A DNA stretch of 64,000 bases from Bacteroidia bacterium (GTDB taxonomy: Bacteria > Bacteroidota > Bacteroidia > Palsa-965): NCBI GenBank assembly GCA_025454955.1, contig JALONL010000004.1, positions 1-64,000 on the forward strand, written 5' to 3'. Shown here piece by piece: positions 43,242 through 52,014 of the stretch. The position numbers and the translations under genes are program-made. The notes under the pieces are model-generated. The model did no database searches and was not told the DNA's origin. It was given only the letters and a program-made list of their open reading frames with translations. Every line of letters begins with the position of its first letter. Within the stretch, counting starts at the first letter, position 1.

Positions 43242-43727
43242 ATGAAAAGCATCGATGAAGTTGACAAATTGATACTGAGCCGGCTTCAGCAAAACAACCG
43301 CATTACCGCCGAAGAACTGGCAACTAAAATTGGTTTAAGTACAAGTGCCGTGCAACGCCGCATTAAACGTTTAAGGGATGAGAAAATAATTATTGCCGAT
43401 ATCTCCATCATTTCTCCTGAAGCTGCCGGGGCAGCAGTGACGTGTATTGCCGATGTAACCCTGCACCTGGGCAACTCAACTGTAATTGACCGGTTTAAAA
43501 AGTTAATGTATAATGAAGCACGGGTTATGCAGTGCTATTATGTTACCGGATCGTATGACTTTGTAGTGATTGTGAATACCAGAGACATGAAAGAGTACGA
43601 GGAGTTTTCGAAGAAATATTTTATGGACAATACCGATGTAAAACAATTTTATACGCATGTAATAATGGACAATGTAAAAGTAGGGTATGGGGTTAATCTT
43701 AATATGTTGTCGGAAGCAAATAATTAA
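43242..43727 (+). CDS. Lrp/AsnC family transcription regulator
   Basis: A 161-residue regulator: N-terminal winged helix-turn-helix (LILSRLQQNNRITAEELATK, TSAVQRRIKRLRDEKII) and a C-terminal RAM/ligand-binding domain (ISPEAAGAAVTCIADVTL). It diverges from the serine hydrolase gene, which may be its target. Effector unknown, usually an amino acid. Confidence 0.93.
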   Translation: MKSIDEVDKLILSRLQQNNRITAEELATKIGLSTSAVQRRIKRLRDEKIIIADISIISPEAAGAAVTCIADVTLHLGNSTVIDRFKKLMYNEARVMQCYYVTGSYDFVVIVNTRDMKEYEEFSKKYFMDNTDVKQFYTHVIMDNVKVGYGVNLNMLSEANN

Positions 43728-43958
43728 GGCAATATCATTTATAGTAAGTTACCTGAGCCCGGCCTGCAAGGGGAATATTATTGTAAGCTATACATCATAA
43801 TCTGAATTCGTACCGGTTCCCCAATTTTATGCCGCAGCGTGGCAATTAATGTTAAATACCAATTACCCTATTCACGCCAAACAGGCTGTTTGTCGGGTAA
43901 TGTTGGCAATGACAATTTATGGCCGGATTCTTGCAAAAGTTTACACTAAATTTGAGCT

Positions 43959-44354
43959 ATGAACATCCGGCTTCTGCTTATACCCGTTTTGCTTTTCACA
44001 CTGGCTTTTAAGCCCAAACCGGCCCCGGGGCCGCAAATGAGTTTTAAGGAAACCAAACACAACTTCGGCTTTCTCCGTCAGGGCGAAATTGTGAAACATG
44101 CTTTTGTATTTACCAATACCGGCAATGCGCCCCTCATCATCAGCAAAGCCGATGTGCAGTGCGAATGCACCACCGTGGACTTTCCCAAAAAACCACTGGC
44201 TCCCAATGCCACCGACAGTGTGGTGGTTACTTTCGACACGAAAAGCGCCATAGACCGGCAGGAGCGCTCGGTGGTAATTACCTCCAATGCGGTTAACAGC
44301 CCGGTGGGTATTACCTTTAAGGCCGTGGTTTTAAAGCCAAAAAACAAAAAGTAA
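43959..44354 (+). CDS. DUF1573 protein, separate copy
   Basis: A 131-residue exported protein with one DUF1573 domain (MSFKETKHNFGFLRQGEIVKHAF, VQCECTTVDFPKKPLAPNATDS). It stands 2 kb from the tandem cluster, past two unrelated genes, and shares its size with the third copy. The motif is CEC rather than CGC. Confidence 0.85.
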   Translation: MNIRLLLIPVLLFTLAFKPKPAPGPQMSFKETKHNFGFLRQGEIVKHAFVFTNTGNAPLIISKADVQCECTTVDFPKKPLAPNATDSVVVTFDTKSAIDRQERSVVITSNAVNSPVGITFKAVVLKPKNKK

Positions 44355-44438
44355 ACGGCGTTGGGCGCAAAAATTTGACGAACTTTGGCACCGCCCGGAA
44401 AACACCGGGCGTTTCGTCAAAAAAAGCGCAAACTCATT

Positions 44439-45638
44439 ATGCCGAAAATTTCTGCGAAGGCCAACCACATGCCGCCTTCACCCATCCGCAAGCTGGTTCC
44501 CTTTGCCGAGCAGGCCAAACGCGAAGGTCGTAAAGTATATCACCTCAACATCGGCCAGCCCGATATTAAAACGCCCGAGGTGATGCTGAACGCCATACGC
44601 AATTCGAAAATTGAAGTAATCGAATACTCGCACTCGGCCGGCATCGAAAGCTACCGCCGCAAACTGGCCGGCTATTACCAGTCGTTCAACATGCCGGTGC
44701 AGATGGAAGACATCATGATTACCACCGGCGGCTCGGAGGCTATTGAAATAGCCATGATGACCTGCTTCAACGAAGGCGACGAAATTATCATTCCAGAACC
44801 ATTCTACGCCAACTACAACGGCTTTTCCTGTGCGGCCGATGTGGTGGTAAAACCCATACGCTCCACCATCGAAAACGGGTTTGCACTGCCGCCCATTTCG
44901 GAATTCGAGAAGCTGGTTACGCCCAAAACCAAGGGCATAATGATTTGCAACCCGGGCAATCCTACCGGCTACCTCTACACCCGCGAAGAACTCGAAGCAC
45001 TGAAAGAACTCGTGCTCAAACACGATCTGTTCCTGCTCAGCGACGAGGTTTACCGCGAGTTTTGCTACGACGGCAAGCAATACGTATCGGTAATGCACCT
45101 GAGCGGAGCCGACAACAACATTGTGCTGCTCGACTCCATTTCAAAACGTTACAGCGCCTGCGGAGCCCGCATCGGTGCATTGATTTCGAAGAATAAAGAA
45201 GTAATGGCCGGGGCACTCAAATTTGCGCAGGCACGCCTCAGCCCGCCCACCTTTGGCCAGATTGGTGCCGAGGCCGCACTCGACACTCCGCAGTCGTATT
45301 TCGATGAAGTAAAAGCCGACTATACCGCCCGCCGCAACTTCCTCATCGACGCACTGAATAAAATGGAAGGCGTGTTTTGCCCCAAGCCCAGCGGCGCATT
45401 CTACTGCATTGCCCGCCTGCCCATTGACAATGCCGATAATTTCTGCCAGTGGCTGCTTGAATCGTTCAACCATAACGGTAAAACCGTAATGCTGGCCCCC
45501 GCCACCGGCTTTTACTCCACACCCGGCGCAGGCATGAACGAGGTACGCCTCGCATACGTGCTAAATTTAGATGATCTGAAGAACGCAATGGAATGTCTGG
45601 ATGCCGCATTAAAAGTGTATCCCGGACGCACAAACTAA
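44439..45638 (+). CDS. PLP-dependent aminotransferase, class I
   Basis: From ATG 44439, a 399-residue fold-type I aminotransferase. Substrate-binding N-terminus (YHLNIGQPDIKTP), NPGNPTGYLYTREEL, the PLP lysine in DSISKRYSACGARIG, and C-terminal Arg in NEVRLAYVL. Probably an aspartate or broad-specificity aminotransferase. The upstream in-frame extension (18 residues) is not preferred. Confidence 0.9.
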   Translation: MPKISAKANHMPPSPIRKLVPFAEQAKREGRKVYHLNIGQPDIKTPEVMLNAIRNSKIEVIEYSHSAGIESYRRKLAGYYQSFNMPVQMEDIMITTGGSEAIEIAMMTCFNEGDEIIIPEPFYANYNGFSCAADVVVKPIRSTIENGFALPPISEFEKLVTPKTKGIMICNPGNPTGYLYTREELEALKELVLKHDLFLLSDEVYREFCYDGKQYVSVMHLSGADNNIVLLDSISKRYSACGARIGALISKNKEVMAGALKFAQARLSPPTFGQIGAEAALDTPQSYFDEVKADYTARRNFLIDALNKMEGVFCPKPSGAFYCIARLPIDNADNFCQWLLESFNHNGKTVMLAPATGFYSTPGAGMNEVRLAYVLNLDDLKNAMECLDAALKVYPGRTN

Positions 45639-45641
45639 CCC

Positions 45642-45672
45642 AAAAAGGCTGCCATTAGGCGGCCTTTTTTTT
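45642..45672 (+). terminator. Terminator after the aminotransferase
   Basis: AAAGGCTGCC and GGCGGCCTTT (one G-U pair) form a 10-bp stem with loop ATTA, followed by TTTTT. Confidence 0.85.
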
Positions 45673-45713
45673 GCAACTATGCAGTCTGTAAACTCTCCAT
45701 AAAATCTGCTTGT

Positions 45714-46109
45714 ATGTCTGCACTGCAAAAGATTCTGACTAATATCAATCCCAAAAAACTATTTCTTGCCGACAGCGTTGGTGCTCTTGTTACGGCATTG
45801 CTTACCGGTGTATTGCTTGCTCAATTCGAATCGTTTTTTGGCGTACCGGCGCAAACACTTTATCTGCTTGCAATAGCACCGGTGTTGTATGCGGTGTATT
45901 CGTTTGTGTGTTACCTGCGTTTCCCCGCATCATGGCGTTTGCTTATGCGCATTATTGCGTCAGCCAATTTGTTGTATGTAATTGTGGTGAATGTATGGAT
46001 GCTGTTTTTTCAACCGGGAATTACGGGCTGGGGAATGCTTTATTTTGTGCTGGAGTTTTTTACAGTGTCGGCAATTGCTGCATTAGAGTTTAAAACAACT
46101 GCCCGATAA
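45714..46109 (+). CDS. Small integral membrane protein, four helices
   Basis: A 131-residue protein with four hydrophobic segments (about residues 19-38, 46-68, 75-98 and 103-125). No family recognised; similar proteins are common in Bacteroidota. Function unknown. Confidence 0.7.
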   Translation: MSALQKILTNINPKKLFLADSVGALVTALLTGVLLAQFESFFGVPAQTLYLLAIAPVLYAVYSFVCYLRFPASWRLLMRIIASANLLYVIVVNVWMLFFQPGITGWGMLYFVLEFFTVSAIAALEFKTTAR

Positions 46110-46338
46110 TCCAGTCTCACAAACATATAATTTACACGATTACATCTGTCATTATACGAATAGTATTTAACTCTCGTGCATTCCGCAGCTCATTTCCTAA
46201 ATTATTGAGCAGGTAAACGAAGAATAAGTGCAGACAAATCTACGCTATCAGAAAGCAGTTTTTTTAAGATGTGAAACAAACTATTCTTTTCTCAAAAAAC
46301 AAAATCTGCCGCGCAAAGAAAAATACTTACTACAACTC

Positions 46339-49300
46339 TTAATCTATTACAATCAGCCTGCCGGTATAGTGCTTATTGTCATACCCAATAATTTCAATCA
46401 AATACACACCACTATGTGTAAGTTCAAACTGGACTGGCGTTTGTGTCAATGCATCTTTTGCTATTACCAGTTTTCCATGCATATCAAAAATACGGACAGA
46501 TGCGGATGTATTTAAATCATGTATGATTGTGAATACTCCATTATTGGGATTGGGATAGACATCAAATAACTGTGCTTCTGTACCAATAAGCGGGTTATCA
46601 GTACAAAAATCTACCCAAATTGAATCAACGGCTGTTGCTGAGCACCCCAGAGGATCTACATATAAATATGTAACTAAATTAAATCCAATATTTGCCAGAG
46701 ACGGATCAAACACTGAGTCATTAATTATAGCTGAACCAGAAAAAACACCTCCTGCCGGAATTGCAGTATTAATAACAAATGGCTGGCCTGAAGCCTGGCA
46801 AATCGTATCGTTCAGTATCGAGAAATTAATTACAGGCGGAGGGGGATCGTTAAGGATATAACTGGCATTGAAAACACACCCGTTTGTATCAACAATGATA
46901 ACTGAATAAGTACCACTGGTGAGTACTGAGATATCTTCGAGAAACGTACTATTACTCCAAATAAAATCATAGTTCGGAGTTCCACCTGCCACTGTAAGAT
47001 TAATACTGCCATTATTTCCTCCGCAATTTGAAGGATTAGTGAGTACAGCCGTTGCTGTAAGAACAGAAGGCTCAGTTACTGTCACTGTAATGTTGTCAAT
47101 ACAGTTATTGCTATCGGTTACGGTACAGGTATATACGCCAGCAGGCAGTCCACTGGCTATTGAAGTGTTTCCCCCCAAAGGAATCCAGTTATAATTATAC
47201 GGAGCAGTTCCGCCAGTAGCTGTCAGGGTTACAATACCATTGGAATCATTATTACACAAAACATTATTCTGAGAAACCACGGTAGCAAGAACCGGAGGAG
47301 GAGCAGAAATAACTACAGACTGAGTAGTTGTACTTCCACATTCATTTGTAACAGTGCAAGTATAGGTTCCGGCAGATAAACCACTTGCTGTGGCAGAAGT
47401 ACCTCCAAAAGGCAACCAATTATATGTAAAAGAAGATCCTCCGCTGGCACTAATTGTAGCCGACCCGTTATTGCCACCGTTACAGGTTGTATTTACCAAA
47501 CTGGTAAGTGTGGTGTTTACAGTCAGGCATTCAAAAAACTTAGCTACATAACCATCTGTAGCGCCGGCATTTAAAGGCTGATGGCTTCCGGGAGTAGCAA
47601 TTACGTTGGCAGTGCTTGTAAAGGTTCTTCCTGCTATATATATATTGCCAAAATTATCTATGGTACATGTGTTTGAAGTCTCATTGTCATTTCCTCCATA
47701 ATAAGTACCCCATTCTCTAATTCCGGAAGCATTAAACTTTGCTAAACAAGCATCATCATTCCCTCCATGAGTACTTTGAAAACTACCTGAACTGGCTATA
47801 GCTGTTCCAATGGCAGAATTGGTTGTTCCGGACAGATATACGTTACCGGCTGAATCTTGTGCACATGAGAACCTGTAATCAAGCCCGTTTCCTCCATAAT
47901 ACGTACTCCACAGCCTGACACAGGATGTGTTAAATTTAACTATATAACCATCTGAATTTCCTCCATAGGATGATTGATGACTATTTGCAGTGGCTATTAT
48001 GGTACTTGTTGGGGTTTCGGTGTTTCCTGTCATAACTATATCTCCCGAACCGTTAACAGCACATACCCTCGCATCGTCATACCCGGTTCCTCCATAGTAA
48101 GTGCCCCATAATCTTACTCCAGATCCGGTGAACTTTGTCAAAAAAGCATCATGCTGCCCTCCCAGAAGAGGCTGATGCACCCCGGCTGTGCTAATACCTG
48201 CAGATGATGTTGTAGAGCCAGAAATAATTATGTCGCCAGAATTATCTATAGTAATAAAGATACATAAATCGGTTGATGCTCCTCCATAATAGGTGCCCCA
48301 TTGTCTTACACCTGATGCGTCGAATTTTACGATAAACCCATCATTTGTTCCTTGCATACTTGATTGGTGACTGCCAATTGTTGCAATTACTCCGGAAGTA
48401 CTTGTTTCAGTGGAACCAACCATAAATATATTCCCAATTGAATCTGTGATGCAGGAATACCCGATATCACTTCCCGACCCGCCGTAATATGTCCCCCATA
48501 ATCTTAATCCGTTTGCGTTTAACTTTACCAATATAGCATCATAAGTTGCGCCTCCGAAAACAGTCTGATGACTGCCAATTGTTGCGATAACATTCCCAGA
48601 ATTAAAGCTGGCATGGCCCGCAAGGCAAACATTCCCCAATATATCAACTGCACAACCACCAAATAATTCGGCTCCACTGCCTCCGTAGTAAGTGCCCCAT
48701 TGGCGAACTCCGGATGCGTTAAATTTTACTGCAAACCCGTCCAAATTCCCACCTATTACTGTTTGGTGGGTACCGGATGTGGCTATTGTCGTCGATACAT
48801 TTGAGTCGGTATATCCAGCTATATATAAATTACCCAAAATATCTGTTGTACTGCCCGCTACAATATCAAAGCCTGCACCTCCGTAATATGTTCCCCATGC
48901 CCTGACCAGCGGATCTATTGTAAATGGGAGTTCATTGTTCAGGTTTTCAATCTCAAACTCAATTACATTATTTTTCAATACCCAACGGCTCCTGAGTTCG
49001 TTTCCGTTTTGTATAACTACAGGCGCTTTTTCAATAATTTGTCCAAGAGGAGTACTTACAACCAGATCACCTTTTTCGTCAATAAATAGTTTATTTGCCC
49101 CAATAATTTGCAACTGTATTTTCTTGTAATCGGCACCCGCTTCGCAATAGTAATCATATTTCAAATTACCATTTTGCTTATACCATTTTAAATCAATCTT
49201 AGGATATAAGTTTTGATAAGTAACATCCTGATAGGTCTTCACATTCAAGATACCATCTTCGGGACAACCGTGGGTATAATAATTTGTTACTCCATCCAAT

Positions 49301-49677
49301 AATTTCCCTTTTGTAATAGTCGGATTGAGGTCAGCATTTAACCAATTTATATCAATACGATAAATTGTCTGCTTATCAATAACGTTTTGTTCCTCACGCA
49401 TTCTCTGGCCGGTATCCACTGCCTTCCACTTATCTACTCTGAATAGCTGATAACTAATTCCATTATTTCGCAGGAAAAATGTCATTCCGTTGCTATTCCC
49501 ACTATACAATACATCGCGGCGGGCAATATAGTTTTGATCTACTATTTGACCTTTATTTTCGAGGAAAAAGGATGTCGAACTTTCTCCACTGCCTGATGTT
49601 TGTGATTTAAAATTATTGCCGGCAGATAAATTCAATGTTATACTTGCGGCCAGGGTTATGAGTATTTCTTTTTTCAT
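46339..49677 (-). CDS. T9SS surface protein with SBBP propeller and SprB repeats
   Basis: An 1112-residue exported protein. After the signal peptide (MKKEILITLAASITLNLSAG) and a DUF7948-like N-terminal region, seven SBBP blades each begin with a WGTYYGG motif and form a beta-propeller (about residues 260-700). Three SprB-type cysteine-containing repeats follow (TCNGGNNGSATIS, LCNNDSNGIVTLT, NCGGNNGSINLT). The C-terminus is a type A T9SS domain (VYPNPNNGVFTIIHD). A surface adhesin or scaffold; ligand unknown. Confidence 0.9.
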   Translation of the reverse strand: MKKEILITLAASITLNLSAGNNFKSQTSGSGESSTSFFLENKGQIVDQNYIARRDVLYSGNSNGMTFFLRNNGISYQLFRVDKWKAVDTGQRMREEQNVIDKQTIYRIDINWLNADLNPTITKGKLLDGVTNYYTHGCPEDGILNVKTYQDVTYQNLYPKIDLKWYKQNGNLKYDYYCEAGADYKKIQLQIIGANKLFIDEKGDLVVSTPLGQIIEKAPVVIQNGNELRSRWVLKNNVIEFEIENLNNELPFTIDPLVRAWGTYYGGAGFDIVAGSTTDILGNLYIAGYTDSNVSTTIATSGTHQTVIGGNLDGFAVKFNASGVRQWGTYYGGSGAELFGGCAVDILGNVCLAGHASFNSGNVIATIGSHQTVFGGATYDAILVKLNANGLRLWGTYYGGSGSDIGYSCITDSIGNIFMVGSTETSTSGVIATIGSHQSSMQGTNDGFIVKFDASGVRQWGTYYGGASTDLCIFITIDNSGDIIISGSTTSSAGISTAGVHQPLLGGQHDAFLTKFTGSGVRLWGTYYGGTGYDDARVCAVNGSGDIVMTGNTETPTSTIIATANSHQSSYGGNSDGYIVKFNTSCVRLWSTYYGGNGLDYRFSCAQDSAGNVYLSGTTNSAIGTAIASSGSFQSTHGGNDDACLAKFNASGIREWGTYYGGNDNETSNTCTIDNFGNIYIAGRTFTSTANVIATPGSHQPLNAGATDGYVAKFFECLTVNTTLTSLVNTTCNGGNNGSATISASGGSSFTYNWLPFGGTSATASGLSAGTYTCTVTNECGSTTTQSVVISAPPPVLATVVSQNNVLCNNDSNGIVTLTATGGTAPYNYNWIPLGGNTSIASGLPAGVYTCTVTDSNNCIDNITVTVTEPSVLTATAVLTNPSNCGGNNGSINLTVAGGTPNYDFIWSNSTFLEDISVLTSGTYSVIIVDTNGCVFNASYILNDPPPPVINFSILNDTICQASGQPFVINTAIPAGGVFSGSAIINDSVFDPSLANIGFNLVTYLYVDPLGCSATAVDSIWVDFCTDNPLIGTEAQLFDVYPNPNNGVFTIIHDLNTSASVRIFDMHGKLVIAKDALTQTPVQFELTHSGVYLIEIIGYDNKHYTGRLIVID

Positions 49678-50016
49678 AATTCATATTGAAGAGATTATCA
49701 AAGTTATTATTTTCCTTATTTACTGCTACGCCGATTTGCTACTTTAATCTGCACAGAATGACAGCAACACCAATATCTCTCCTGCATTTCTGCGTACATA
49801 GAAAAACTCAAATTGCAGAGATGAATTATTTAACAATAAAACCTATAAATAATACATCGAAACACAACCTGTACACCATATCTGATGACAGATTTTTAAA
49901 TCATATACATTACACAATGAAATTCTACTGACATTAGCGACAAGCTATTTCAGGTTATTCCAATGGGGTAATTGCATCTGTTGAATTCTGCTGGGCCGCA
50001 AAATAATCCGGAGTTG
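49678..50016. other. Intergenic region without a gene
   Basis: About 340 AT-rich bp upstream of the SBBP protein gene. I see no gene, repeat or hairpin worth naming. Confidence 0.5.
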
Positions 50017-50304
50017 CTAACGTACAGAATCTGCACTATCTTCCTTTCTATTATTCTCATAGTACCCCTTCTTCGTACTCATCAGGTCTTTCCGTTTTTT
50101 ATTGAATTCACAAAACATAAACGGTAAAATACAAAGCAGAATACTCACAATAGTCTGATACCAGATTTTTCTACGAAGTGAAACATATACCACCGGATAG
50201 ACCCAAAGTAAACTTGTGATGTACAGATAGCGATTGTTGTTGTTGAAAAGAAATATCAACAACAAAAAAAGCAAAGCCAACACGGCAAACAGCCAATGCT
50301 TCAT
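50017..50304 (-). CDS. Small membrane protein, 95 residues
   Basis: Two or three hydrophobic segments (about residues 3-20, 27-45 and 53-70) and a charged tail (NKKRKDLMSTKKGYY). No family recognised. It follows the copper-monooxygenase-like gene by 21 bp and may be co-transcribed with it. Confidence 0.6.
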   Translation of the reverse strand: MKHWLFAVLALLFLLLIFLFNNNNRYLYITSLLWVYPVVYVSLRRKIWYQTIVSILLCILPFMFCEFNKKRKDLMSTKKGYYENNRKEDSADSVR

Positions 50305-50325
50305 TAATACTGGCCAGGCAATATT

Positions 50326-51891
50326 TTAATGCACGAAAGCCTTGCTCCGCTTCACCTCATTTTGAGTAAGCTGAACGAAATAGGTTCCTTTGGCAAGCGC
50401 CGTTACATCATAACTAAACTGATGATGCCCCGCCCGCAACTCGCCACCGGCAATGGTGGCCACCGTTCGTCCCTGCGCATCCACAATTTCGAGTGTGGTG
50501 CGCCCGCCCTGCGGAAGGAAGAATGTAAAATTCACAGTACCCTGCGATGGCACAGGATACGGCGCATACAACTGCGGCGTTTGCACCGGCGAAATAATTG
50601 CAGGTGGCGGCTCTGTACCGGACAGCACCGACGAATCGACAATAATATTTTCATCGCCGGGTAAATAGGGCATGTAGGCAAAATATACCACCAGCATTTC
50701 GTCGTTGGTAGCCTCGCCTGCGTTTACCTGCTGCGGTGGCGAACTCGGATTCCAGGGGTTGTTTGAGGTATTGTCGTAAAACGCATCGGCATGAACCACG
50801 CTTCCGGCAGGTACACGAATTAACTGCCTGAAATTGTAGAATCCCTGCCAGTGGAAATTCCAGTCGGGAATATCGATAAACGGAATGGTATCGCCGTTGG
50901 GGTCGATGGCGTAGGATTTTATGGTACGGCCTATCAGGTGCATGTGCGGGGCTACTGTGAGCAGGGTTACATCGGAACTCACTGCCTGCTGTGCATGATA
51001 CGTGCGTGTGGTATTGGGTGGAATATTGATTGGCCCGTTGGTTAAATTGGCCCAGTAATTAAGCACCGGATTAAGCGTCACATCGCGCACGGTGCCGCTG
51101 GCAAATGTAAAACGCACCTGCGTACTGTCGAGCTGGTTGAAGGTGCCGCCGGGATAATGAATCTGCATAATGATGTTTGTGTTTGCCAGCAGGCGAATGC
51201 CCATGTTGGGCGGCAGTTCGTACATTTCCTGTCCGGGCACCCAGCCAAACACCAGCGTGGCGGTAAAAGAACCTACACCGCCAAAACTGGTATAGCCCGG
51301 GGCGGGATCGGCATTATCGAGGTTGACACAGGTGTTGGCCACATCCTGATAGATGAGTGCGTGATGCACAATATTGCGGTTGCCGGGAAGTACTTCCACT
51401 TTGGTCACAAACTCATCATTTGCCAAGCCCGAAGGCATTACAAAGCAGCGGTACAAATCGGCCGAGGCATTTACGGTGTAAAGGGGCATTTGCGAAACCA
51501 TATCGGGGTTGGGCATTTGCGAAACACCTGTATAAACCGGAGGTGTGGGTGCCTGCGAAAGATTGCCCGATACTGAGTTGCTGTCGACCCAGGTAACAAT
51601 GGTTTGTATTTCCTGCGCCGAGAGCAGACGCTCGTGTGTGAAACGCTGGTAGGCCGGATCGGGCGGCCAGGGCGGCATGGTGCGGCTTTGTACCGATGCG
51701 CGGATACTTTGCGTAACCTGCATGGCATCGGCGTATGTCATCAGCGAAAACGGCGCTATGCCGCTGGGGTTGTGGCAACGTGTGCAGTTGTTATAGAAAA
51801 TCGGAGCCACATCGTTTGCCCAGGTGGGTGCCTGTGCGTGAACCAGAAACGAAGAGGCCAGACATAGTGTGAGGAGGAGATGTTTTTTCAT
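50326..51891 (-). CDS. Cytochrome c-like / copper monooxygenase-like T9SS protein
   Basis: A 521-residue exported protein. After the signal peptide (ends VHAQ), a haem-binding CTRCH (C-x-x-C-H) near residue 38 heads a cytochrome c-like domain with a distal methionine (TMPPWPP). The middle resembles the copper type II ascorbate-dependent monooxygenase fold: HHALIYQD, IIMQIHYP, HMHLIGR and a methionine in TNDEMLVVY. The C-terminus is a T9SS domain (YPVPSQGTVNFTFF). This fusion is a redox enzyme at the cell surface; its substrate is unknown. Confidence 0.8.
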   Translation of the reverse strand: MKKHLLLTLCLASSFLVHAQAPTWANDVAPIFYNNCTRCHNPSGIAPFSLMTYADAMQVTQSIRASVQSRTMPPWPPDPAYQRFTHERLLSAQEIQTIVTWVDSNSVSGNLSQAPTPPVYTGVSQMPNPDMVSQMPLYTVNASADLYRCFVMPSGLANDEFVTKVEVLPGNRNIVHHALIYQDVANTCVNLDNADPAPGYTSFGGVGSFTATLVFGWVPGQEMYELPPNMGIRLLANTNIIMQIHYPGGTFNQLDSTQVRFTFASGTVRDVTLNPVLNYWANLTNGPINIPPNTTRTYHAQQAVSSDVTLLTVAPHMHLIGRTIKSYAIDPNGDTIPFIDIPDWNFHWQGFYNFRQLIRVPAGSVVHADAFYDNTSNNPWNPSSPPQQVNAGEATNDEMLVVYFAYMPYLPGDENIIVDSSVLSGTEPPPAIISPVQTPQLYAPYPVPSQGTVNFTFFLPQGGRTTLEIVDAQGRTVATIAGGELRAGHHQFSYDVTALAKGTYFVQLTQNEVKRSKAFVH

Positions 51892-51962
51892 GCTTACAGC
51901 AAGTTACAAAATTTCGCTTATGTACGCTCAGACACGTTTAATCGCAATAGGTTTAAACGCAA

Positions 51963-51993
51963 ACGCGGCTGCAGTGTAATTCTGCAGCCGCGT
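51963..51993 (-). terminator. Terminator of the anchor-J protein gene
   Basis: ACGCGGCTGCAG and CTGCAGCCGCGT form a perfect 12-bp stem with a 7-nt loop; on the minus strand it is followed by TTTGCGTTT. Confidence 0.75.
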
Positions 51994-52014
51994 GGCAATA
52001 GTATAGCGTGAAAA

